From NCBI RefSeq assembly GCF_009870125.1, contig NC_046679.1, forward strand, positions 22,506,001-22,570,000: DNA of 64,000 nt, written 5' to 3'. Within the stretch, counting starts at the first letter, position 1; every line of letters starts with the position of its first letter. Shown in pieces: positions 49,741 to 63,400 of this stretch. The notes below the pieces were generated by a model that made no database searches, was not told the origin of the DNA, and saw only the letters and a list, made by a program, of their open reading frames with translations. The stretch comes from Drosophila pseudoobscura. Taxonomy: Eukaryota; Arthropoda; Insecta; Diptera; Drosophilidae. Made by a program: the position numbers and the translations under genes.

Positions 49741-52700
49741 GTTCGTCCGAGACTCTCCGAGAGAGCCTCATCTCTACCTCGTGTTTAACAAACGCCTTGC
49801 CTTGCCACGTGACTAAACCATAAAACGCTGCATCCGACTAAGGGATAGTCCCTGCCCCTGCACCTGCCCCTGTCGATGTCCCTTGGGCATGCGAATGTTT
49901 AACTAACAAATGTCGAAACCTGTGATTAATTTACTGGCATGAACACACACCCCACTCCACCCTAAACACTCATTCGAAAGGTACTCACATCCGAAAGATA
50001 CAAATGGATCCGATCACCGGAGAATGCGGCCATTTCCTGCTGTGAGATTTATTTCTGGTTTATTTCGCACAAAGGTTTTCCATTCATCATCTTAGGACAT
50101 GGGCGGTGGGGTGTCCGAAGCGATACCAAAGCCGAAGCTTGTTATCGACTGAGGAGCGCTGCTGCATGACGCGTGACAATCATCTGCTCGACTTTTCAGG
50201 GGGCTCGAATAAACAATTTTGGACTCCATTTAGATTTTTAAAGCTTAAGATGGAAAAATACATAGTATTTTTATTGGGAATAGGTTGGAAATATCTGTAG
50301 AAAAATCCTCTTTACCTGCAAGATACTTTCTATGAGGAATATCTGAGGAATCGTCATGGAACTCTTGGGAGACACAAATGGATACATTCTACCTTTCTTT
50401 TAAGATTCTCCAAAATCTGTTTTGGAAATAAGTTTTTTCTTGGTTCAACTCTGAATGCTTTATATAGAAAAACTCAAAGCCAGGAAAACATTTTAACATT
50501 TGAATACAAAATTTAAACAGCTTTACCTTTATCAAAGAAAAGCTTTTTTCATATCTACTAAGGGAAAAGTGTTTTTCACGAAGATGTACATTGCAAAGCC
50601 ACGCTGGGAGAGAGAAAGAGATGGGATTAGAAGAGACAAATACAAAAGATAGCTTAAATACATGATTCACAGCATTCCCAGTGCTTATTCCTCTCTTCTG
50701 CCGTTGATTGACCTCCAACCGTGTATCGTGGTACGTTACGTTTGGTGACCCCGACCTCGACCTCGACGTATTCCCCGTTGCCAAGTCATTGGCTCAGACG
50801 ACGCCCCCGACTCTGCGGTTCGATCTCTTTTTAGCCTTCGGGGGTACGCCTCTCGGGCCATTAGCGGACTGTCTATCGCACAAAATAAGCCCCATTATAC
50901 GAGTATTTATTATTATAATAATAATTACACACAAAATCCTAGCCCCAGGGCCCCAAGAGGCTTTTAAAAATCGCATAATATAATATAATATAATATTAAA
51001 CTGTCTCCCTCTCTCATCTCCGATGTGATCCGCATCCTGTATGATGTTTTCTTTGTTTTACTTTTGAGTTATTTGTTTGTTGTTTGTTTTTTTGCACCCC
51101 TGATTTGTGCTTCCTTAAAAAACGAATACAACCAACCTTTTATCTTGCTTTTAATTACCATAATTTCTCCTCTTTTTTGGGAATAATCGTACGTATCGTA
51201 TTTCCATGTCACACTTTGCTCAGGTCTCGATTTTTGATTTCAATTTCTCGATTATATCGTATATTGTTTTGCATTTTTAATTATTTTCTTGTTTATTTGC
51301 TGATTGTTTTGTTTTCTGTTTTTGCATCTGTTTTCTTGCTTAATTAAAAACGAGAAGCAATGGGGAAATTCTCTGCTCCTCTCTCTCTCGCTCCTTCTCA
51401 AAGAGTGGGTGGGCATAAAATGAGAGAACAATATTATATCAAAAGATTGGTTCTAATTGAAAGCGAGCTTTTCCCCAAAGGCCAAGGGAAATTGTTTCTT
51501 GAACTTTGGTCAATTTTTTGCATTTTTTTAATTAAAACAAACAGAAAGGAAAGACATTCCGAGAGCCCGCATGCAAATTAGTTATTGATGATAGTTCATT
51601 GATAAAGATTATCATAGACATATATCTCGATCAGGTTTCATTCCCCTTTTTATGTAAGAGATCTTTGGACTATTGTCGCAGGCCGCACTTTACAATTTGT
51701 ACAATTTTCAATGTCAATTAAAGTTGTGGCAACGAATTAATGGACCGTTGTACACACAAATATCGGGGGAATTGTCCAACGGCAACGGCAACGACAATAA
51801 CACTAATTGACGATACTATTTGCCGATGCCCCCAAGTGTGCCCCCAAACAGCAGGTCTCCAAGTAGTACGTACTCTACTGATTGGCACACTCGCGGTCTG
51901 AGGTAACTTTAACTGGAAAGCCATCATCACGTTTTTATCGCACGCGATATGGGAGTGACCAGTGGATGGTCGGAAGAATCGCACAAATCGTGGAAACGTA
52001 GGGATTACAATTCATATTTTCGTATCAGTAGACCCACTAAAAGCCTCCATAAAACCCGATATTAGCGATACCAGGCATGAAGATTTGCTCGCGCTCCTTC
52101 ACCCTTTCCCAGTGTGGCTTAGTGCCCATTTCAAGGTCCTCTAAAGATCTATTGGTTTAAACTTGGAAGCACTTTAAATCTTCATTGACTTGAGCTTTGA
52201 AGCTTGGCAAAATAATACCCAAATCATTCGATTCGATGGAACAATACCCCCAATAAAATACAAAAAAAATAAACACACAATGGTCTTGTGGTTCTTTTTG
52301 GATCATTTATGGCTCGGGGATAAATCTCCAGCACAAATACAACAACAAAAAAACCCAAAAGCTCGCACAGACACACTTGAAACTGTTAATTAAGCTTTTG
52401 TGGCCCCCAAACAAATAGAGAGCCCCGTCCCCGTCTGTGGATCTCACGTGAGTGTTTGCACAGTTTGGCGACGTGTCGTCTCCCCCGCAGATGGCTTTTG
52501 GGGATACCAATTTACGAATAGCGCTGGCTTCTGTTTCTCCCATGCGCCGGCCGGTTCTATCTGTCTGTTTGTCAGTCTATCTGTCTGTTGGTTTTCCTAA
52601 TGAAAGATGCTCAGAGGCAGCGCAGGGGCCTGGGCTTGCAGTGCTCGGTAGTTGCTTAAATACCAAAACAATTTGAGTAAATGTTTAAGCAGCTTATATG

Positions 52701-55700
52701 CAATGTGTGTGGTGCGTATGCAAATATCATAAACCGTCTGAGAAGTCAGAGTACTCTGGGCTCTGATAGATACTGTCTAGAAGGTCTAGAGCGTGGCGAG
52801 TACTTGGGTATAACTCTTTCTGGCACTGCAATGAAAAGTAAGTGCATAAGTACTTGGGAGAGCCTAGAGGCCACACATCCAGGCGGGCTGTTAAAAGATA
52901 CATTACCTTTTGGGAAATAATCCCAGAATTAGATAGAAAGATCTTTCAAGATCAATGTATCTTTTGGGAACTAAAACTTTGCTTGTCTCCAAGTAAAATT
53001 CAATGTCAACATTCCACTTTATTGAAGACCTCTATATCATTTATAGAAGCACCTGCCATGGCTCCCACACGAGTCGCACAATCGAAAGTGGCCCACATGC
53101 ATGACGTGTGCGTGACGTTTCGCTGAGAAGCGTTTTTGCTGTTGTTCTTGGACTGTTCCCCAATGCACAAAGATTGATTCCAAAGATGGAATTCGCAAGG
53201 GTTTTTCCTAGTACTTTTCTTTCGGTTCAAGTGTCTCCTCAGTGGAAACAACATTATGAAATTCGAAACACTTGCACACTTATTCCATTTGATAACAAGA
53301 AACCATTGAAAAGATTATATTGACAGGTTCAAGGGAAATCAAATATCAGAACAGAGAAATTATACTTGAGAATATTAGGAAATCAATGCAGCACTCAAGG
53401 TAGAGATTAGCCTGAAAGATACAAGATATTCAGAACAATAAACGATTGGATTGCATTGATTATAGGGAACAGATGGCGCAACTAATACAGACCCGTACTC
53501 TAACTACAACATATCTGATTATTTCTGACTCATTCTGTTGGAAAAATCACATTTCCTAATCTTTATATCTAGATTCTTGTGAATCACAGCCCCCAGTAGG
53601 CGCCATGCCCCTATTACTTGATACCCCAGACACTTGAGAGTCCAAAAAAGAGTTCACATGACTCATTTCTTATAGACATGTATGTACAATCCTCATAGGA
53701 ATTCGACCAATGTCAAAATTCACACTTGAAAGTGTCTTAATATCAGGCAAATTCTGAAAACACTTGTACTTATCGGAAATTCGTACTAGAAAACGCACCG
53801 AAGCCTATCATATGGGGAACCCTTCAAGACTTCAAGACTTTTGAGTACTACAAATGTCGCCGGATAGAGCAGAGCTCTCTCTCTCTCTCTGGCTCTCTTT
53901 TTCGAACACTAAATTTGCGACAGGCACTTGGAAAATATTATGGCTGGAAAGTATTCTTTATTATACGACGCCAATGGTTTATAATCGCACGATTTATGGG
54001 CTGGGGTGGCCAAAGAGCTGTAGCTGGAAGCCCATGGCATACGAGTAGAGGTTCGTGTTCGTATCAGCATCTATCTCTCTTTATGGGCCATTCGAATCGA
54101 ACAGCCAATTGAGCCGTAATTCACTTTTTAGAGCCCCAACACAGCCGTACCTAAAGGGGTACATATTTATACCCATTACCCAAAGAGTACGGGGGTGTAT
54201 TAAAATGTCCAGTAGATTGCGAGAATACTTGTCGATGGTATATACGGATTATAGACAGATACTTGTCGCTTGGCTCTTGGAACACCTGGCTTCCGAACAC
54301 CTTTAAAGTTAGGAGCTACGCTGGGTATCAACGTTTCGACTGGTTTCCTTCAACTATTTGTTTACAATTTATAAAATACAATGTGTTTGTTTTTCTGCGG
54401 CTCAATTCTCTAATGGGAATAGGGAATGGGGAACCAGTTTATCGGTTGATGTAATCCATTCATCGGATCGGTGTGTGCGTGTGGTGTGTTTTATTATGAA
54501 TATATTGTAGAGAAATGTATTATATAGAGAAATTGATTACCCTAACCGCCAGGGCTTGACAAATTCCTCAACTTGGCGGCAGATCCATTAATATTCGCAA
54601 CAAGTTAATACATTTATAATGGAATGTAATCGTACAGACAGCTGGCTGGTTCCCTGATTGGATGATTGATCGCCAAAGCATCGATTAGTTAGTCGGTGGC
54701 TAAATATGTATTTATGCAAATATAATTCCAAGCTTTAGATGAGATTATTATGGTGATCAAAAAGGAAAGTTTACAATCGAAATGACAAATCCAGGAAGGA
54801 ATCCACATAGTTATTCAAATGAAATGAGAACTAAACAGATGATGCGATTAGAATGAAAAGTTAACAATCGAAAAGAGGGATTATGACATTTAAAATTCTT
54901 TGAATAGTTCTTGAGGAAGGAGATATTTGTGCCAAGAATATAATTTATAGGAGTTCCATTTGATGGTCGTCTAAAGGGGTTCCACAACTATAGAATAGCT
55001 ATAGGAAGATATATTTTATTTTATTCCGATTCCCTGCAAAAAACTGCTTAATCGGAAGGGAAGAAACTTCATCTTTAGCAAGATATATATCGGTGCCAGG
55101 AATTTCTGCCTCCACTCCCATATATATTTGCATCTTTTATTTGTCTTTGCAGAACATTAAGCTACTGTTCTTCCACTCCGAAATCCCACCAAATATTTAA
55201 AGGAATATCTAAAGATACATAAATTAAAATGTCGCAGCAGATAAGAATTAAGAAAGCGAAGAGCTAACCCAAATCCAGATCTTAAGGCAGTCTTTCGAAA
55301 GAGAGTGAACAGATCAGGTTCCACAATATCATCAGAGCTTGGGTTCCAAATGGAAATTGAAATGGAATTGTACATAAATAGAGTGAAGATCTGTGTGGAT
55401 CGCTGGAGCCTCAGACTCCGAGTCCGAATGATTACGTGCGTGTGTGCACAAAGTCCACGATGGCATTTTATTGCGCTTGGCTGATTTGATAAATACATAC
55501 AATATATGTATATATATATATTAATGTCACTCTCTTTATAAGCAGAAGAGGCCAGAGCGCACACACACACAACCACATCCACCATCGTATCCAATATGAT
55601 AACATCCCCCACATGTCCCATGTCCCCCCCCCATATGCCATTAGCAAATGACAGAACCCCAGAGCAGACCCCCAGAGAACGTCCGCTCTATGGAGCCCAT

Positions 55701-58700
55701 GGGATCATTTTTGTCAGTTGGAAATGGAACTGTCGCGCATCGAGACATTTGATCTGTTCTCCGTTCTGTGATCCGTTCTCTCCCGGTTTCCCGTACTCTC
55801 CGTACCCGTCGATCGAAAAATTACAATTTTATGCAAATCGAAAGTGTTTTGAAAACTGGATTCCATTCCACAAAAACGCTCCTCCTCTGTGTGTGTGTCT
55901 GTGTTAATTATAATTCGAAATTTATCGCCAAATACAAATACAAATTGCTTAAATATTTATTACAAAATGTGGCAGGAGCCACTTAGAGCTTATTAAATAA
56001 TATATTTATAATGTTTCAGTGTTAAATGAAGTCTTTAAAGCCATTTAAATGGCAATTTCTTGGATGGGTGAAAAAAGAGTGGAAGAAAGTGTGATATTCG
56101 GGGCCTGGAAAGGAAAGATAATACTGAAAATATAGTCCCAAATGTTTCCAGACAACTCTTAAGATAAATTGTATTGAAATTTCCATATGTCTCTTTCGGA
56201 AATTAAAATGTTTGACTGAAATACGAGTAGTATTCGCTTGGAAACTCTACAATTCCATATGGGAAACGTTCCTATATTTCTCTTCTGTAAATTCTGTTTT
56301 AAAGAACTGCTCTTTTCCTACCACAAATCGAAAATATCTGCCATATATCTTCCATATAATTCGTTTTCCTAATGAAATTTCAAATTTGCATTGATTTCAA
56401 TTAGTTTTTGTCGCTGTCGCTGCTCTGTGTTCGGGTGTTTTCCACTGCCCGATAAGGCGGGCAGGTTCTTATCTTAATTTTACGTAAAGCAAGTTTCAAT
56501 TTAAATGAAAGATAACACTAGTTGCCGCCCTGTCGCCCTGCTGTCCGTTTCAGTTTGTGTAAATATTTTGAATTTTCGGCAAAAAAAAAAAAGAACTGGT
56601 TTCCAAAATACGCAAATGTTGTTTTTATTCTTTTTCCTTTTCTGGTGGAATTTACAAACGTGAAGGCCAGAGGAAAAAATAAATACAATATAAAACGCTT
56701 TGAAAATCTTTTGTTCTATCGAGGAAACCATCAAAGGGGCTCGTCTGTCGAGAAGATCTTCTGAGACCCGAAACAAGCTGTTAATTTCTCAGAGCGATCC
56801 CCCCAAACACCATGTTAGAGTCCATCTGCTAAATGCCAGGGCAAACAGAGATCTCAAACTCAAACTAGATTTTATGTAAATACATCGGATACAAATGGTA
56901 TATAATTCGATCAAACGAGTTGTGGCAGGCCGATGATATGTTCATTGGGAATCTCACGACGAGAAGAGGCATTAAAGAATGTCGATTCCGAAAGGTTCCC
57001 AAAGATTGTTCTAATATAACATAAATGTGCAACAATTGTCGTGACTAAGAGAGTTGTTGGAGAGAATTTAAATATTTACCAAAGATATATAAAGATAACG
57101 GTAATGATAGCCCCCGAGCAGGTGGCTGGCTGGGGGCTGTCTTTCTTAGTCTCTTTTTTCTTTCTCTAACCTTAACCCAAATTTGTGCCTCATTTTGTTG
57201 ATTTTTCTCGCTGGTTGGCTTTTGGGGTAGGATTAATTTCAAGTCCAGATTGAATAACGAATGACCTTGCGCCCCCAGGGGGTTGATGAATAATTTGTAT
57301 GTGAATCAATGGGAAAACAAAGCCAAAAGAAGATGCAATAAAAGAGTAAAGAGGCTTCAAAAGACGTCTAGGGGTGATTAGGGATATTTTTGAATGATAT
57401 TTAGTATATCATCAGTTGGAAACGATTACTAGGAAGGTCTTCAATCAGGCATCATGGAAGCTAGATAAGATGGATATATATCATAGATATAATGATGATA
57501 AAACGACTCCCAAGTGTGTTTTGCTTTTCCAACTATCTTCTAGCATCTTATGGCTTTAGTTTTAGTGTTCTTCCCCCTTCCTCGAGCCACTCCTCCGTTG
57601 GCCTCCACACAGTTCGCTCTCTAGCCAAACTGTCCAAAAATCCAATTAACCTTTTTCTTTTGTCGTTAAGTCGGTAGCAGGAGCGAGAGCAAATACAAAC
57701 AACATTCTGGCCACATTTTTTCGCTTTTTTTTACTTTTTTTTCGCTTTATTTTGCTCTTTTTTCGAGTAAACGAAAGGCCACGCAAACAAAAGATAACAA
57801 TGCGGCATAAAAATTCTAATTATGGGGTTGGAAAAAAGCACAGCACAGAAGAGGCAGAATTTAAATAATTTTATTATCAAAAAGTCGGGCAATCAAAGAC
57901 GGAATTAATATCTTTAAGAAAAGTCAGAAAATAAGGCACGTGATGCCGCGGGAGACAAGTGCTGCAGTCTCTCTCTGTCCCTCTCTCTCTCTCTCTCTCT
58001 GTCTGTCTGTCTCTTTTGATAAGAAGTGACTTTGAGGCTCGTTTTGTTTGTATTTTCCCAGCTACTGGTGCTGGTGCTGGTGCTGGGTGGTGAGCCTCCA
58101 CCCGTGGGGGCCTACACTGACAAGCCAATTAATTTTGTCATCAATATTTCCCACACGAAAACTACCGCCAAATGACAGCCAAATTGAATCATTAAAAGTC
58201 AACAGAGTGTCGGAATCGAATGAGTTTATCTTTTGGCTTGTTTTACTTCGATTCCTCATCTGTCGACCCATCCTCGGGGCAGGGGAAGGGGGCTGACAAG
58301 GCGGATGATTGATCGCCCTAAACACGCATCAATTTCCTTCTCTTGGAGCTATCTACCATAGGGATTTGCCATCCAAGAAATTGCATTTAATTTGAGTGTT
58401 ACGAGTGTATCTTTGAGTGTTGAATGGATCTAACGAAAGGTGTATCTTTCCAGTGAAATTTTAGGTAATGAAAGTAATGAGAAAACAATTTGTTTATTAA
58501 CATTTTCCACAACTACAACATGCAAAACGTTTTAATTACCTCGCAATATTATTGGTAAGCCAACTGCCGGAGGAACCCACTAATTTTCCACATTCTTTAG
58601 CCTTTTCTGGATTGCCACACATATCGTTCTGCGTTTTATGGTCTTGGTAACACCAATATTTGGCCATTGGCCCGTATCTTTATGGGAGGGGCATCGTTAA

Positions 58701-60424
58701 AAATATACTCGAACAGCAACCGATTAGAGGCCGAACGTTTTTGTCAGCCGACTTTCGGGGAATATCGAAGAGCTATGGAGGCGATAAAGGAACCTGGGTT
58801 TTAGCTCAGGAATGGGGTTAAATTGGGGTGTTTTTAAGGGCTGATCTTTTGACTGAATTCAGGGGAGTACACTTTCCCACCACAATTTGGATTGATTTAA
58901 ATGAAATATTAACGACTTTCCATCCCCTAAAGCTTCCATTCACAGACCAGAAGCTTAGCTTCCACTTCTCTGAAGCACAATCTCTTACAAACCCTGAAAT
59001 ATGATGGATACCCCACACATGATCGCACGCACGTAGGCCACCGCGACCTCTTGCTCCCTCTCTCTCTCTCTCTACCGGCAAGTCTCTCTCTGATTGTCCG
59101 TCTCTCTTTTCATTGCTCATTGAGCTTTGACCATCCGTTCCGGGCTCTTTTTGGGTCAATGTCAATCCAAACACCAACAAAAACTCTTAAAGAAAAGCAT
59201 AAGCGAACGAAAATTATTGCAAAATGAGTGTAAAGAATAGCACACATCTATTATAATCATTTAATTGAATTAAAAACATCAGATATACATCTATAGTAAT
59301 TAATTAACATCAAAAAGTATGCATATCTATCATTTATAATAAATTAATTCTCATAAAACATCAATTATAATAATTAATTGCAATTTTTTAACAGAATTTA
59401 AAGCTGATAGGCTAATTATTAAATGGATTCAATTTCACTATTAAACATGCACAAATTTTCATCAATTTTGTGATGGAAATTAATGAATTAAATAAGCAAA
59501 CAATTATCTAATATATTGCATAAAATGGTATGACATTAAAAATCTAAAAATTTGTATATTTGGAGCCTCCTTTCCCGTAATGGATTCTTCCATATGGGTC
59601 ACGCCATTCCCTTGACCCATATACAGGCTCGAAACCTTTCTCATAAATCATTCCATAAATTTCTTCGACACCTTCTTTTACGAGCACGATTATGCGATAG
59701 TCTCGTGCGCACGATATATCGTATACATATATGACTCTCCCCTGAATAGCCCCAAATTAAGATAAAATGTCTGCCAGCCATATGGTTGGTTCTAGATTCC
59801 ATGGTGTGGATTCTGTTCTGCTCAAAAAAAATGCAATCTAATGCCCTGCCAATCTATTGTGCACTTCAGGGGATTTTTTGCCAAAAATTTCATATAAAGG
59901 GGGGACTATAAAATGTCTTGGTTTAAGTATCAAAATTGTTAAACGATTGCCAAAGATGGTAATTCTTGTTCCTTAAAATGGGAATATATATATTTAGCAA
60001 GGAAATCTTTGAATAGAAAGAAGAGTTCCCTCATATATGTACAGATTTTAAGGCAAAAAGTATTTATCCATAAGTACAAAAGTCAGGAATATATATAAAT
60101 ATGTTTGATTTGCCTTCCGGTTTTGAAGGTACGTGACATTTTCATAGCAATTATCGCTCCTCTATATAAATATATGCACTTTAAGGGGTATATCTTATGT
60201 AGAAATAGATCCCCGATAGTGGGTTTCCACGACTGCCGTCCCTCTACTACGTGTGCATTCCACAAATTGGCGTTTGTTAAACAAAGATTTTTGTCCATTT
60301 CGTAATTATCTTTTAATTTACTTTATGATTTTCTCCACCCTTCCCCACCGTTTTCTTTTCATTTCTTTCCCGTATGGTTTTTTTTGGCACAATTTTCACA
60401 TTTAATTGGCTCCTGATGTGCCAG
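49741..60424 (+). other. Intron of the large gene (between block 2 and the shared 72-nt exon)
   Basis: A 10.7-kb intron inferred from matching phase-2 ends. It contains CT tracts (53,874-53,897; 57,968-58,014; about 59,056-59,078), TA-rich segments and an ATTA/TAAT-dense block at 59,240-59,515. No other phase-2 microexon with convincing acceptor and donor was found. Confidence 0.6.
57968..58014. repeat. CT/CTGT microsatellite
   Basis: CT run continuing into CTGT repeats within the intron before the shared 72-nt exon. Confidence 0.85.
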
Positions 60425-60496
60425 GTCACGTAGGGCTAGTCAAGATGTTTCCAGTTTGTCACGCAGTGTTGACAATTTGGCGATACCCGTTCGCAG
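60425..60496 (+). CDS. Large unidentified gene, shared 72-nt internal exon
   Basis: The exon is flanked by CTCCTGATGTGCCAG and TTCGCAG|GTAAGT, both good splice signals. It is 72 nt, enters and leaves in phase 2 (one base + 23 codons + two bases), and reads (R/Q)SRRASQDVSSLSRSVDNLA then IPVR. Both alternative N-terminal blocks (ending 24,183 and 49,740) join to it in frame. It carries an RRAS kinase-type site and an SLSRSVD motif. The next exon must lie to the right of the window, since none is seen by 64,000. Being a multiple of three, it could be skipped without a frameshift. Confidence 0.85.
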
Positions 60497-63400
60497 GTAA
60501 GTTGCAACTAACAAATACACCCACATACACACACACACACATAAACCAATGCAAATGAGGCAGCGCCATAGAGGAGACCCTCCAAACCCTCCTCCGAGCC
60601 CGTTGCATCATGAATGCCTGAAATATGTATATTTATCCTATATATATATATATCTTTGTATCTTTGTTGAATGTTGCATGGCCTGACCTAACAGCACTCT
60701 TACTTATAGCATGCTATCTCACACACCCACACATTAAATATCCTAGATATATCTTTAATAAATATATTTTTGAAGCAAACTTTTCAGCCAATTGTGACCA
60801 TAACCGTTGAACCTTTAAGCAATTTACGACCGAATACTACAAATATTACCTTAATAAATAAATCGAGCAGCGAAAGAACGACAAATATTGATAATTTATA
60901 GAGTCGGAGAGTGAGGCGAGTGTTCGAATTACAATTGGACTCAGAGTCAGATTATTTATAGATAATCTTAATGTTCGCTGTCGTCTTATTAACGAATTTT
61001 GATAATTTATAAGTCCCCGACGGGCGCGAGTAAATTGTAAATAAATTGGTGATATTTAATTGATGTTGAAAGATAGACACGGGACACGGGAAAAAAGGGG
61101 CTCCGATAAGGTATTCAGCGATTTTTTAGGAAGAAATCAAATGCCAAGCGACGACGATAACAGACAGAAACGTAGAATCGACCGAGGAGAGCTGCTGCAT
61201 CACGCAGACAGAAAAGAACATCGGGAACAAAGGATATAAATACGATTTAGGTGCAACCCATTCGAAAACCAGAAATCACCAGCTTTTATCTGAAACCTTT
61301 GACCCCACCAAAAAGAGATTAAGTATGCCATAATCTATATTCAGATATGATTAGTCGACCGTTTGAGGGCAGTCTAGGCTTCGCCGGACATTCCACCAGC
61401 CAGCAGACTTCGTAGCTGACTTTGAACCAAAGTCAATGCCAAATAAAAAGATCAGAAACCTACCTCAAGGCGGAGGCGGGTCTCGGTAGCCCATGACTCA
61501 TTCGAGTATGTATTTATTACAAATGATTAACCGAAGCAGCTGTAAAAGAAGCGCCCCTCCATAATCAATTTCACAATTGCACTCAGCCTCCATTATTGAT
61601 GTTTTTGTACGTCTTACAAGTACGAATCCCCCTGAGTCATGGGCTTAAGTTCAAACTGTCTACGAATCAATGAAAACAATAAATAAAGTTCGGCATTGGC
61701 TAGCAGAAGACACAGATACCCTTGAAGAGCGATTGTTTCTAGGGAAGAGACTTGGGAGTGAGGGGGAGCTGGATGTAGAATGGATTTCCATGAAAGATAT
61801 GCGGAATATTCGGCACATTTATAGGGGATATTCAGGGCTCCCCCGTTCTGCGGCAACCTTGTTCGCTCAATCGTAATACCCTTTTCCAAGGGTATTCAAC
61901 TGGAGGTACTGGAGGCAAAGCCCTCGTGGGTTGTTGACACTTGGCTCGGGGCGGAATGGTGTCAGTAAGGCAACAACTTAGCCTCCTACTGTGGCTGCCA
62001 CTGATCGCAGCCCAGGGCCAACTTATCGACAGCAAACACTGCAGGAGAGTGATAAGATACAATATATGTGTAACCGAAACTATGAGTGAATGACTGCCCA
62101 AAACCGTATCTACTGCTATTTACGATGCGGAACCCATTGGGGGGAGTGTTCGGGTTTTATGGCCCCCAGATAGAGATTCCCACCAGCGAGTTTTACATCT
62201 TTTATTCGAGTTTATTTTGCTGTAAATACGAGTATTTAGTGTGACCAACGGGTTTACGCGGAAGCGTGTCTAAGTTTTAGTCGTTAGGTAAATGTGTAAG
62301 TGGCTTAGGCTATCTTCCGATTAGTCGTGGTTTATTATTACCGATAATTGTTGGTATGGGGTCTAGGAAATGGCATTGGCGCTGGCTTTGTCTGGTAAAT
62401 TGATGGGAGAGGTAAATGGGGAGAACTCCATCAAAGATTCGCTGAATAAAAAGAGCATATTCTGGCACCTTGTGGTTGACCTCCTCCGCCTCCGCCTCCG
62501 ACAGAAATATGCGAAAAATAAATACAACCGGCCACAGAAATAATATTTATGTCATATTGTATGTATATCGTAGAATTATGAATGTTTACCTGAGGAACAA
62601 CAGGCGAAATTCCATTCCATTTAAGCCCAAAGCCAAAGCCAACTGTGCAAACGAGCCTCCGCTCCAGTGCTGCCTGAACTCAATAAATTATAAATTAAAT
62701 TCCATGAAAAGCAGAGTAAATATAACTTGAGTCCCCGGCAGGCATCGCATCGCTTCGAATCGCATTGAATTGAATTGTGTTGCCTTTCGTTGCGTCAAAT
62801 GTTGCCAGCTTCAAAATCAAACACAGTTGTTTCTGCTAGACTTTGTTTTTGCCAAAGGTTTTTCACTTGAAATTTCCAGACACGGTCCGATGGCCTAGGG
62901 ATAGGTTGAAGAGGGACTCTGGGGGGGTGAGAATCGGGAGAGACACAAAACCCATGAAAAGTTGAAGCCTTTGAAATGCCATGAAAGATCTTGGAAGATG
63001 GTCCTTCTTTAAGGCTGGACAAGGGACTCCAATGGAGACCATACCACCCCCCACGATGCTCCTGTGGAAAGTTATTTATTTTCTTCAAACTGCGATAAAA
63101 CAAATACGAAAATTGGGCGACAAATATTCGTTAAATAATTATTAATTATTTGTTTATCTCTGAGGCAAAGAAAAAAGCGCTTTGCATGCGCCTCCTGCTG
63201 CCAGCTGCCGCGGCTCAAACAATCCACGAATACACTCGCATTTTTTATCTGTTTTTCATTGATATTCAATAATGGTTATCGCAGTTTGGCCGCTAATTGG
63301 CAGCGCACTGAACAGACACGCGCAAATACAATTTTTTATATATTTTTAAATATTTCTGCACGAGGAAAGAAAGCTGTTTAAGCATTTAAAGAAACAGAAT

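Noticed and set aside
49193..49771. 192-codon minus-strand frame
   Set aside because: Antisense shadow of the plus-strand exon 49,235-49,740, whose ends have correct splice signals and matching phases.
52415..52446. Possible 27-nt phase-2 microexon before GTGAGT
   Set aside because: The donor is good but the acceptor (AAATAGAG) lacks a pyrimidine tract, and there is no second line of evidence.
55149..55218. Possible alternative last exon after CTTTGCAG (24 open codons in the right phase)
   Set aside because: The acceptor is good, but the product is unremarkable and short and no clear poly(A) signal follows; chance is likely.
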